From: Massilia antarctica
GTDB taxonomy: Bacteria; Pseudomonadota; Gammaproteobacteria; Burkholderiales; Burkholderiaceae_D
Assembly: GCF_015689335.1 (NCBI RefSeq)
Contig: NZ_CP065053.1
Coordinates: forward strand, 1,240,001-1,304,000
DNA length: 64,000 bases
Direction of reading: 5' to 3'
Positions 8,355 through 15,503 of this stretch are shown here, piece by piece; positions within the stretch are counted from its first letter, which is position 1; every line of letters begins with the position of its first letter. The notes under the pieces were generated by a model. It worked only from the letters and a program-made list of their open reading frames with translations, was not told the origin of the DNA and did not search any database. The translations under genes were made by a program, and so were the position numbers.

Positions 8355-8373
8355 CATTTACTTATACACATCT
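8355..8373. repeat. solitary Tn5-like transposon end
   Basis: CATTTACTTATACACATCT matches the left end of the MITE at 3237 in 16 of 19 positions, and its last 13 bases equal the Tn5 mosaic end. No matching opposite end is visible nearby. It lies about 60 bp upstream of the permease start and may be a relic of an excised or deleted element. Confidence 0.45.
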
Positions 8374-8446
8374 TTTGCACGCGAAAAACGGGGTGAGTCA
8401 GACTGACAACGGCCCTTCCACCCCGCAGCGCGGACAGGCCGCCGCC

Positions 8447-9352
8447 TCACTTGCTGAGATCGACTTTGTCGTCGCGCTTGCCACGGAAAAAGTTGACGAC
8501 TGCCATGCCAGCCCCACCGACGGCGATGATGATCAGCTTCTTGAAGGCGAGCAGCAAGGCCAGCAGTTTGCCGAACAGGCCGAGCTTGGAGGCGACACCG
8601 CCGGCGACCAGGGCTGCGAGGCCGTATTCGGCCATCTTGTCGGTGGCGGGGTTGTAGTCGGCGTAGCGGTTGCCCGGCGTGAAGTCGCTGAAGGCGGTGA
8701 CCTTGCTCATTTCCTGGCGGATGCTGGCGATCTGGTCCATGGTGGCGATCGCATTGAGCACCAGCACGCCCTTGCGGCCGAGCACGCGGATGTTGTAGTT
8801 GAGGCTATGTTCGGCCTCGCCCGTGATCGACAATTCCTTAGCCCAGAACATCTTGTGCGTATTTTTTTCGTAGCTAGGCTTCTCGGCCCAGCCGACCAGC
8901 TGCATCGCCGCATAACCCTGGGTCTTGCGCTCCTTGTTACCCTCCAGCACCGCTTCCTGCATATCCTTGAGCAGCTCGTCGTACTTGATGGTGTCGGCGT
9001 CGCTATCCTTCACATGGCCGTCGTCTTCGTAGGTGATGATCACGCCCCAGCCATCCTTGCCCATCACGCCGCTGGCCGGCACGATCATGCCCAGGCTTTT
9101 GTGGCCGGGCGGATTGCCCCAGGCCTGCACCAGCACGCGCTCGGCGTCCGCCGGCGTGAGATAACGGAAGCTGTCGGGCAGGTTCAGGGTGGCCAGTCCG
9201 CCGGGCAGGTCGATCTTGCCGCTTTGCGGGGTGAGCGAGGCGGCGAACTGCTCGGCGCTGACGGCCTTGTCGGCACCCGGCGCCTGGGCGTGGGCGCCGG
9301 TCATGCAGCCGAGCGCCAGCAGGAACAGGGCCAGGGAAAGGTGTTTGAACAT
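8447..9352 (-). CDS. DUF2167 family membrane protein
   Basis: ATG at 9352 opens a signal peptide (MFKHLSLALFLLALGCMTGAHA). A DUF2167-type exported domain follows (KIDLPGGLATLNLP, the LVQAWGNPP segment, GWGVIITYEDDGHVKD). At the C-terminus are two adjacent hydrophobic segments (about residues 245-285) and a basic tail (FFRGKRDDKVDLSK), giving an inner-membrane anchor. The biochemical role of the family is unknown. An upstream in-frame ATG would add 10 residues before the signal peptide and is less likely. The gene diverges from nsrR over about 150 bp. Confidence 0.75.
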   Translation of the reverse strand: MFKHLSLALFLLALGCMTGAHAQAPGADKAVSAEQFAASLTPQSGKIDLPGGLATLNLPDSFRYLTPADAERVLVQAWGNPPGHKSLGMIVPASGVMGKDGWGVIITYEDDGHVKDSDADTIKYDELLKDMQEAVLEGNKERKTQGYAAMQLVGWAEKPSYEKNTHKMFWAKELSITGEAEHSLNYNIRVLGRKGVLVLNAIATMDQIASIRQEMSKVTAFSDFTPGNRYADYNPATDKMAEYGLAALVAGGVASKLGLFGKLLALLLAFKKLIIIAVGGAGMAVVNFFRGKRDDKVDLSK

Positions 9353-9447
9353 GGCATTCTCATCTGTAAATATGGGCAGCACATTTTACGTGGAAATTGT
9401 TGTGAGGAGAATAATTATTTCACAAAAACAACACTGCACCACATTTA

Positions 9448-9470
9448 AACATGCATCCAATATGCACCTT
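9448..9470. promoter_or_regulatory. NsrR-type operator upstream of nsrR
   Basis: Half sites ATGCAT (9451) and ATGCAC (9462) are 11 bp apart inside AACATGCATCCAATATGCAC, matching the known NsrR consensus (AAGATGCATTTnAAATGCAT). The position 35-57 bp before the nsrR start suggests autorepression. Confidence 0.65.
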
Positions 9471-9504
9471 TGCTAGAATGCACGTGTTCTCACCCGGAGT
9501 CTCC

Positions 9505-9969
9505 ATGCGCCTTACCCGTTTTACCGATATTGGCCTGCGCGTCCTGATTTACCTGGCGCGTGCGGGGGAGCGGCGCGTGCCGGTGACGGTGGCCGAGGTC
9601 GCCTCCCAGTTCGAGTTGCCAGTCAACCATCTGGTCAAGGTGGTGGGCCATCTGGCGCGCGGCGGCTGGGTCAGCGCCACCCGCGGACGCAACGGTGGGC
9701 TGCGCCTGGGCGCCGACGCCGCCACCCTGTCCATCGGCACGGTACTGCGCGCGCTCGAAGGCGACAGCGAATTGGTCGACTGCGAAGGCAGCGGTTGCCG
9801 CCTGAGCGGCGACTGCCAGCTGCGCGCCGCCCTCAAGACCGGGATGGAGGCTTTTTACGGCGCCATGGACAAGGTCACCCTGGCCCATATCACGCATGGC
9901 AACACGGGGGAGAAGATCGTGCTCATGCACAGGATGTTCCTCGACCAGGGCAAGGGCATCGCTGCCTGA
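9505..9969 (+). CDS. nsrR: NsrR, nitric-oxide-sensing Rrf2-family repressor
   Basis: This 154-residue Rrf2-type regulator starts at ATG 9505 (MRLTRFTDIGLRVL). The winged helix has the typical VTVAEVASQFELPVNHLVKVV recognition region and RGRNGGLRL wing. Three cysteines in CEGSGCRLSGDC (C-x4-C-x5-C) form the iron-sulfur cluster site that reacts with NO. In characterised species NsrR represses hmp and other nitrosative-stress genes. Here hmp follows 85 bp downstream on the same strand, and NsrR-type boxes precede both genes, so the pair should be derepressed by NO. The longer in-frame ATG at 9451 lies inside the operator and is rejected. Confidence 0.92.
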   Translation: MRLTRFTDIGLRVLIYLARAGERRVPVTVAEVASQFELPVNHLVKVVGHLARGGWVSATRGRNGGLRLGADAATLSIGTVLRALEGDSELVDCEGSGCRLSGDCQLRAALKTGMEAFYGAMDKVTLAHITHGNTGEKIVLMHRMFLDQGKGIAA

Positions 9970-10019
9970 CACCGCTTGTTGGCACGGACGCGTCGCTACG
10001 CGTCTTTTTTACGACATTA

Positions 10020-10041
10020 AAGTTGCATTTAATATGCAACA
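10020..10041. promoter_or_regulatory. NsrR-type operator upstream of hmp
   Basis: GTTGCAT (10022-10028) and ATGCAAC (10034-10040) form a palindrome with the same 11-bp half-site spacing as the box before nsrR. It ends 14 bp before the hmp start, well placed to block transcription. Confidence 0.75.
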
Positions 10042-10054
10042 TATTGAAAGGTTA

Positions 10055-11254
10055 ATGATGATTTCTGCAGCTTCCCGTCCCTACATCGACGCCAGCGTTC
10101 CCGTCCTGCGCGAGCATGGCGTGGCCATCACCACCACGTTTTATCGCACCATGTTCGCCGCGCATCCCGAGCTGAGCAATCTGTTCAATATGGGTAACCA
10201 GGCGACCGGCGCCCAGCAGCAGTCGCTCGCTTCGGCCGTGTTCGCCTACGCCGCCAATATCGGCGACCCAAGCGCACTGGCGCCGGTGATCGAGCGCATC
10301 GTCCACAAGCACGTGTCGATCGGCATTCGCGCCGAACATTATCCGATCGTGGGGCGCCACCTGCTCGGCGCCATCGCCAGCACCCTGGGCGATGCGGCCA
10401 CGCCACCGCTGCTGGCGGCCTGGGACGAGGCCTATCACGCGCTGGCCACCTTGTTCATCGAGGCCGAGCGCGCCATGTACGCCAAGGCCGGCATCACCCC
10501 GGGCCAGCGCCGCGCCATGCGCGTGACCGAGGTGACGCAGGAGAGCGCGGACGTGGTGTCGATCCGCATGAGCCCGGAAGACGGCGCGCCGGTAGCAACG
10601 AGCAAGCCGGGGCAGTACCTGAGCGTGCAGGTCGACTTTGCCGACGGACACCGCCAGATTCGCCAATACAGCCTGTCGGACACGACCCAGCCGGACAGCC
10701 TGCGCATCTCGGTCAAGCGCGAAGCGGCCGGGGCCGGCACGCCGGCGGGGGAAGTGTCGAACTGGATTCACGACAACGTGCGCGTGGGCAGCGTGCTGCA
10801 GGTGTCGCCACCGTTCGGCGACTTCGCCCCGGAATCGGAATCGGACGAGCCGGTGGTGCTGCTGTCGGCCGGGGTCGGCATCACGCCGATGATCGCGGCG
10901 CTTAAACGCATTGCCCAAGTCAATCCGCAGCGCCGCGTGATCTTTGCGCACGCCGCCCGCAATGCCGCGCATCACGCGCACCAGCTTGACATGGCCGCCG
11001 CGCACAAGGCCATGCCGCACTTGCAGCTGATCACGTTCTACGAGGAAGTAAGCGCTCACGACTGCGGTGTCTTGCCGGGATGGATGGACGTGGCGCGGCT
11101 GCCGGCCTGGCCGCGTAGCGAAGCCAATGTCTATATGTGCGGCCCGCTGCCCTTCATGCAGGCACAATGGCTGGCGCTGGTCGGCGCCGGGGTGCCGGTG
11201 ACCCGCCTGCACCGCGAAGTGTTCGGGCCGGACATGCTCGATCATCTGTTGTAA
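10055..11254 (+). CDS. hmp: flavohemoglobin, nitric oxide dioxygenase
   Basis: This 399-residue protein has an N-terminal globin domain (about 1-140; heme-binding His in the VHKHVSIGIRAEHY region, Tyr/Gln-type distal region at TTFYRTMF). A FAD-binding reductase domain follows (RQYSLSD, about residue 205), then an NAD-binding domain (GVGITPMI and YMCGPLPFM). It converts NO and oxygen to nitrate in the cytoplasm at the expense of NADH. Start is ATG 10055 or the adjacent ATG 10058; GAAAGG upstream fits the second slightly better. The NsrR box just upstream indicates NO-induced expression. Confidence 0.95.
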   Translation: MMISAASRPYIDASVPVLREHGVAITTTFYRTMFAAHPELSNLFNMGNQATGAQQQSLASAVFAYAANIGDPSALAPVIERIVHKHVSIGIRAEHYPIVGRHLLGAIASTLGDAATPPLLAAWDEAYHALATLFIEAERAMYAKAGITPGQRRAMRVTEVTQESADVVSIRMSPEDGAPVATSKPGQYLSVQVDFADGHRQIRQYSLSDTTQPDSLRISVKREAAGAGTPAGEVSNWIHDNVRVGSVLQVSPPFGDFAPESESDEPVVLLSAGVGITPMIAALKRIAQVNPQRRVIFAHAARNAAHHAHQLDMAAAHKAMPHLQLITFYEEVSAHDCGVLPGWMDVARLPAWPRSEANVYMCGPLPFMQAQWLALVGAGVPVTRLHREVFGPDMLDHLL

Positions 11255-11320
11255 GTCGCGCGGACTTGCATCGGTTACAAAAAAGTTACTGCCATCAATG
11301 CAATATAGGAATTATGATAA

Positions 11321-11352
11321 CGGACACGCCAGCGCAGTTGCCGGCGTGTCCG
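11321..11352. terminator. 10-bp perfect stem-loop after hmp
   Basis: CGGACACGCC (11321-11330) pairs perfectly with GGCGTGTCCG (11343-11352) over a 12-base loop. No T-run follows, so it may end hmp transcription with Rho or act in the leader of the next gene, whose start is 24 bp away. Confidence 0.5.
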
Positions 11353-11376
11353 CGTCTCCCTATATGAAAGAAATTG

Positions 11377-11982
11377 ATGGCACAACGATTCCGCAGGGCG
11401 ACCGCCGCCGCCCTGCTAGGGCTTCCCATGTTGTCACTGGCAGCACACGCCGCTCAAGTGACACCGGGTATCACCGCCACAGCTTCAATCAGCAACTCCA
11501 GGCTGACCGTCATCGACCTGACGCCGGACGATGGAAACGCCGCGGGCTATACGCAACCCCGCTCCAGCTATACCAGCCTGGATGCCAATAAGACGTTCCC
11601 TTCGGCTTCAATCAATACCAAAAACGACGCCGACACCCCTGGTTTTGATCCTGTCAGCGCCGCGATAGCCTACTGCGGGTCGACCACTGCCAGCAGCGCC
11701 ACGACGTGGGGCAGCTTGCACACCGACGCGCGACTGTATGACAGCGCCGGTGATGTCGGCTTCGCTGACGGCAACGTTACCCAGAGCATGTTCTTGAGCA
11801 TCGCCCCGCACTCACAGCTCATTTACTCGGCCCATGGCGCGCTATCAATCGGCGATGCGGGACCATACGGCCACGCCCCGTTTGCCGGCGAAGCGGTAAC
11901 GACAGTGCGTTTCGGCGATCAGGTATGGATACGCGGCATGGCGCAAGGCTGGATGGGCTGCATCGACAACGGCGTCACCTGA
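11377..11982 (+). CDS. exported hypothetical protein, paralogue of the PEP-CTERM protein at 12501
   Basis: ATG 11377 opens a signal peptide ending AAHAA; the mature part is about 175 residues. Two blocks match the neighbour at 12501: VIDLTPDDGNAAGYT against VIDLTPHDGKAAGYT, and a later LSIAPHSQLIYSAHG against LSVAAHTRLIYSGLA. Unlike that neighbour it has no PEP-CTERM sorting signal and ends at GCIDNGVT, so it is either a shortened paralogue or a freely secreted form. Two cysteines (in IAYCGS and MGCID) could pair. Function is unknown. It heads a three-gene plus-strand run. Confidence 0.65.
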   Translation: MAQRFRRATAAALLGLPMLSLAAHAAQVTPGITATASISNSRLTVIDLTPDDGNAAGYTQPRSSYTSLDANKTFPSASINTKNDADTPGFDPVSAAIAYCGSTTASSATTWGSLHTDARLYDSAGDVGFADGNVTQSMFLSIAPHSQLIYSAHGALSIGDAGPYGHAPFAGEAVTTVRFGDQVWIRGMAQGWMGCIDNGVT

Positions 11983-11994
11983 CAGGGCGAACGC

Positions 11995-12504
11995 ATGGTC
12001 GACATATCCCCGGGATGTATCCTGCGCGCGCACGCGGCCCTGGCAGCGCTGCTGGCCGCCTTGCCGCTAACGGCTGGCGCCGCGCCGCGCTTCGCGGATT
12101 ACCCTGCCCCCGCCATCTATCAGGGCCGCGGCGCACAGCCGCTGCTGGCGGACGCGCACAGCCGCAATTACGCGACCCGCCTGCGTGACGCCGCTACCGA
12201 GAAACCGGACTTCGCCGGCCGCTATGTGCTGGCCACCTGGGGCTGCGGCGCGTCGTGCACGATGTCCGCCGCCATCGACGCCAAAACGGGGGCGGTCACC
12301 TGGCTGCCCTTCACCGTGTGCTGCTGGGATGCGGACGTCGACGACCATCTGGAATACAAACTTCACAGCCGCCTGCTCATCGTTCACGGAGCCCGTAACG
12401 AACAAGGCGGCGGCACCCACTACTACCAGTTCAACGGCAAACGGTTTGCAGAGATCCGCCAGCCGCCACGCCATGCCCCTCACCCACCCGGAGACCACCA
12501 ATGA
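11995..12504 (+). CDS. exported cysteine-containing hypothetical protein
   Basis: The product has 169 residues with a signal peptide (hydrophobic HAALAALLAALPLTAGAA). A central conserved-looking block has DFAGRYVLATWGCGASCTM followed by AIDAKTGAVTWLPF and VCCWDAD, giving four closely placed cysteines. I recall similar WGCGxSC plus AxIDAKTG proteins annotated only as hypothetical. The stop overlaps the start of the next gene (ATGA at 12501), so it is translationally coupled to the PEP-CTERM protein. The role is unknown. Confidence 0.6.
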   Translation: MVDISPGCILRAHAALAALLAALPLTAGAAPRFADYPAPAIYQGRGAQPLLADAHSRNYATRLRDAATEKPDFAGRYVLATWGCGASCTMSAAIDAKTGAVTWLPFTVCCWDADVDDHLEYKLHSRLLIVHGARNEQGGGTHYYQFNGKRFAEIRQPPRHAPHPPGDHQ

Positions 12505-13307
12505 CACAACTTCACCGCATCACCAGGATCAGTGCCGCCCTGCTCACCATGTCGCTCACCTTGGCAAGCGCCAACGCCGCCGTCGACCCGGCCGGTGCGA
12601 GCGTACGCGCCACGCTGAAGAATTCCCAGCTGATCGTGATCGACCTGACCCCGCACGACGGCAAGGCCGCAGGCTACACCTTCGCCGCGTCCGCCCAGTC
12701 CAGCAATGTGTCGGCCAGTATCGACATGATCGGCACCGCCTGGGACCAGCGCAGGGACGTACCAAACCTCAACGGCAGCAACGCCAATGCCTACCTGTAC
12801 CACACCGGCGCGAACGTCAACGCCAGCACCGGTACGTGGGGAAAAGCGAACAGCGAGATCTACGCCGATGGCGACCAGCTCGGCAACGCCCGCGTTACCG
12901 GCAACGCCAACCAGATGATCGGCCTGAGCGTGGCTGCCCACACGCGCCTGATCTACAGCGGCCTTGCCGAGCTCCGGATCAGCGAGTGGTATCAAAGCGC
13001 CGAGAACCGCACTTTCAGCAGCGCGGCCGTTACCGTGGGTTTTAACGGCACCTACCAGTCGGTAGACTTCCAAAGCGGCCAATTTACCGGGACCTATGGC
13101 ACCCGCAGCCAGGATTTTTCGCTCTTCTTCGATAACAACACCGAGGCCGCCAGGACGATCTATATGTCCGTCAGCACCGCGACCAACGTCGACTACTACA
13201 CCACGACGCCGGTGCCGGAGCCGGAGACTTACGCCATGCTGGGACTGGGCGCGCTGGTGGTGGGGGCTGCGGCGCGCCGTCGACGCCGCCAGGCCAGCGC
13301 CGCCTGA
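12501..13307 (+). CDS. PEP-CTERM sorted exported protein
   Basis: This 268-residue protein has an N-terminal signal peptide (ending ANA) and a C-terminal PEP-CTERM signal: VPEPETYAMLGLGALVVG followed by an arginine-rich tail. Such signals are processed by exosortase (EpsH/XrtA family), usually in exopolysaccharide-producing Gram-negatives. No exosortase gene is in this window. The body is rich in Asn, Ser, Thr and Ala and shares two sequence blocks with the protein at 11377. The start overlaps the preceding stop. Likely a surface or matrix protein; ligand unknown. Confidence 0.85.
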   Translation: MTQLHRITRISAALLTMSLTLASANAAVDPAGASVRATLKNSQLIVIDLTPHDGKAAGYTFAASAQSSNVSASIDMIGTAWDQRRDVPNLNGSNANAYLYHTGANVNASTGTWGKANSEIYADGDQLGNARVTGNANQMIGLSVAAHTRLIYSGLAELRISEWYQSAENRTFSSAAVTVGFNGTYQSVDFQSGQFTGTYGTRSQDFSLFFDNNTEAARTIYMSVSTATNVDYYTTTPVPEPETYAMLGLGALVVGAAARRRRRQASAA

Positions 13308-13315
13308 GCTGAACT

Positions 13316-14428
13316 CTAGCGCTGCCCGAGCGTGGTCGGGCCGAACAGGTCCTTGTACTCGCGCGGCTGCGAGCGCCAGTACTGGGGTGGCGCTTCCACC
13401 TGGGCGCCCAGCTGCGCGGCGGCATGCCATGGCCAGCGCGGATCGAACAGCATCGCGCGCGCCAGCGCCACCACGTCGGCGTCGCCGCACGCGACGATGT
13501 CTTCGGCCTGCCGGGCCTCGGTGATCATGCCCACGCCGATGGTCGGCATGCCGGTCTCCTCGCGGATGCGCGCCGCAAAGCCGATCTGGTAGGACGGCCC
13601 CACCGGAATTTTCTGCAGCGGCGAAATGCCGCCGCTCGACACATGAATGAAGTCGGCGCCGGCGGCGCTGAGCTCCTGCGAAAAGCGCAGGCTCTGTTCC
13701 ACATCCCATCCGCCATCGACCCAGTCGGTGGCCGAAATGCGCACGCCCACCGCCATCGATGCCGGCACCGCCGCGCGCACGGCCGCGAACACTTCCAGCG
13801 GAAAGCGCATGCGGTTTTCCAGCGCGCCGCCGTACTGGTCGCCGCGCTGGTTCGACAACGGCGACAAAAATTGATGCAGCAGATAGCCGTGCGCCGCGTG
13901 CAGTTCGATCGCGTCCAGGCCAAGCGCATGGCTGCGTCGGGCCGCCGCCACAAACGCGTCGCGCACGCGCGCCAGGCCGTCGTCGTCGAGCTCCAGAGGC
14001 ACCGTCTCGCCGTCCGCATGCGGCAGCGGCGATGGCGCCACCGTCTGCCAGCCACCGTCACCGATGGCGATATTCGTGCCGCCTTCCCACGGCACCATGG
14101 AGGACGCCTTGCGGCCCGCGTGCGCGAGCTGGATGGCGAGCCGGATCGGCGCGTAGCGGCGCATGGCGGCCACGATGGGCGCCAGTGCGGCGGCATGGTC
14201 GTCGGACCAGATGCCAAGGTCTTTGGGAGAAATGCGTCCTTCGGGCGACACCGCGGTCGCCTCCAGGAACAGCAGGGCCGCCCCGGACAAGGCCAGGTGG
14301 CCCAGATGGATCATGTGCCAGTCGCTGGCCATGCCTTCGTCGGCGCTGTATTGGCACATCGGCGCGATCGCGATGCGGTTGGCCAGGGTCAGCGGCCCCA
14401 TGCTGAAAGGTGTGAACAAGGTACTCAT
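13316..14428 (-). CDS. old yellow enzyme family NADH:flavin oxidoreductase (NamA/YqjM type)
   Basis: The product has 370 residues from ATG 14428. It is an FMN-dependent TIM-barrel ene-reductase. Visible signatures are NRIAIAPMCQYSA (with the YqjM-type Cys), IQLAHAGRKAS, the substrate-binding HAAHGYLLHQFLSP with LSNQRGDQYGG, and the FMN phosphate region GDADVVALARAML. Such enzymes reduce activated C=C bonds with NAD(P)H. The physiological substrate is not shown. It converges with the PEP-CTERM gene and is followed, on the same strand, by no linked gene. Confidence 0.9.
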   Translation of the reverse strand: MSTLFTPFSMGPLTLANRIAIAPMCQYSADEGMASDWHMIHLGHLALSGAALLFLEATAVSPEGRISPKDLGIWSDDHAAALAPIVAAMRRYAPIRLAIQLAHAGRKASSMVPWEGGTNIAIGDGGWQTVAPSPLPHADGETVPLELDDDGLARVRDAFVAAARRSHALGLDAIELHAAHGYLLHQFLSPLSNQRGDQYGGALENRMRFPLEVFAAVRAAVPASMAVGVRISATDWVDGGWDVEQSLRFSQELSAAGADFIHVSSGGISPLQKIPVGPSYQIGFAARIREETGMPTIGVGMITEARQAEDIVACGDADVVALARAMLFDPRWPWHAAAQLGAQVEAPPQYWRSQPREYKDLFGPTTLGQR

Positions 14429-14480
14429 GAACTGCCCTGTGACGTTTATGCAAAAAACGATACGGGGCAAGCCATGTCGG

Positions 14481-15503
14481 CTAACTCTTCCGCACCACCA
14501 TTAATCCGGCGCGCAGACCGACGCGCACATCCGGGTTGGGGAATACTACCAGCTCCTCCGGATGTTTGACGGCGTACACGATGTCGCCATCGGTGGCGAT
14601 GACCTGGCCCTGCCCGAGCGCGGTGAAGTTCTGCGTGCTGCGGTCGAACGCCATCGTAAAAGCATCGCTATGCTTGATGATCTCCTGCGCCACGGCGAAC
14701 ACGTGCGGTTCGACTTTCGGCCCGGCCGGACTGGCGCCGCGCAGCAGGTCGTCGAGCGCGGTGCCGACGTCGGCGAACAGACTCAGATCGTTCTGTCCCA
14801 GGGTACCGACCCGGCCCAGCTCCACGGTGCTTGCCGCCGCACCGTGAAACTCGGCCGAATAATAGCTGTACGTCCCCGCCGACTGCGGATTCATGACAAT
14901 GGCGCCGATGGCGGCCTGGCCCAGCCAGGCGATCAGCGCGCACTTGCCCTCTTCCGCGATCAGGTCCGGCACGATCGCGAACGTCGGATACACCGACGGC
15001 CGGATCGCCGTATGCAGGTCGAGGTGCCAGCGATCCGGCCCGGCCCCCTCGAAGAACGCCACCGTGGCGGCGATCATGGTGTCGGCGCGCGCCGCTTCCG
15101 CAGCACTGGCGAGCGAACCGCGCGCAGGACGGAACATCCGGTTCAGGTCCGCATCGATGAAGCGCTTGCCGGCGGCGATGGCATCGATATTGCCGACGCA
15201 AACCATCAAGTCCACCGCCAGCGAATCCGGTCCCTGCGACAGTGCATCGAGCACGTAGGCCAGCACTTCGATCGGACCGGTTTCGTCGCCATGCACGCCG
15301 ACCGAGACGACCACGCTGGCGCAGGCGGGCGCCTTGCCGGACTTGATCGTCACGATGCCGGGCGCCGGCTGCAGCACCTTGAAACCGGCATCAAGGAAGC
15401 GCTTGGCCAGCACGCCGAAATCGGCGCCGGCCAGCGCCCGCACGGCGGCGGGAAGCGCTTGCGCGCCCCCTTCCGTTGCCGTTGGTGGAACGTAGGCGGT
15501 CAT
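14481..15503 (-). CDS. astE: succinylglutamate desuccinylase (AST pathway step 5)
   Basis: The product has 340 residues. It is a zinc carboxypeptidase-like hydrolase that splits N-succinylglutamate into succinate and glutamate, the last step of arginine degradation. VSVGVHGDETGPIEVL holds the zinc-binding His/Glu and HLDLHTAIR the third ligand. The ATG at 15503 directly follows the stop of the glutamate dehydrogenase gene (TAA then ATG, zero spacing), so translation is probably coupled. It is the last gene of the operon. Confidence 0.93.
   Translation of the reverse strand: MTAYVPPTATEGGAQALPAAVRALAGADFGVLAKRFLDAGFKVLQPAPGIVTIKSGKAPACASVVVSVGVHGDETGPIEVLAYVLDALSQGPDSLAVDLMVCVGNIDAIAAGKRFIDADLNRMFRPARGSLASAAEAARADTMIAATVAFFEGAGPDRWHLDLHTAIRPSVYPTFAIVPDLIAEEGKCALIAWLGQAAIGAIVMNPQSAGTYSYYSAEFHGAAASTVELGRVGTLGQNDLSLFADVGTALDDLLRGASPAGPKVEPHVFAVAQEIIKHSDAFTMAFDRSTQNFTALGQGQVIATDGDIVYAVKHPEELVVFPNPDVRVGLRAGLMVVRKS

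Noticed and set aside
5336..8373. Composite transposon carrying the amino-acid permease
   Set aside because: The end at 8355 points the wrong way (its element would extend to the right), and no second IS copy or matching duplication exists, so the permease is not enclosed by a pair of usable outer ends.
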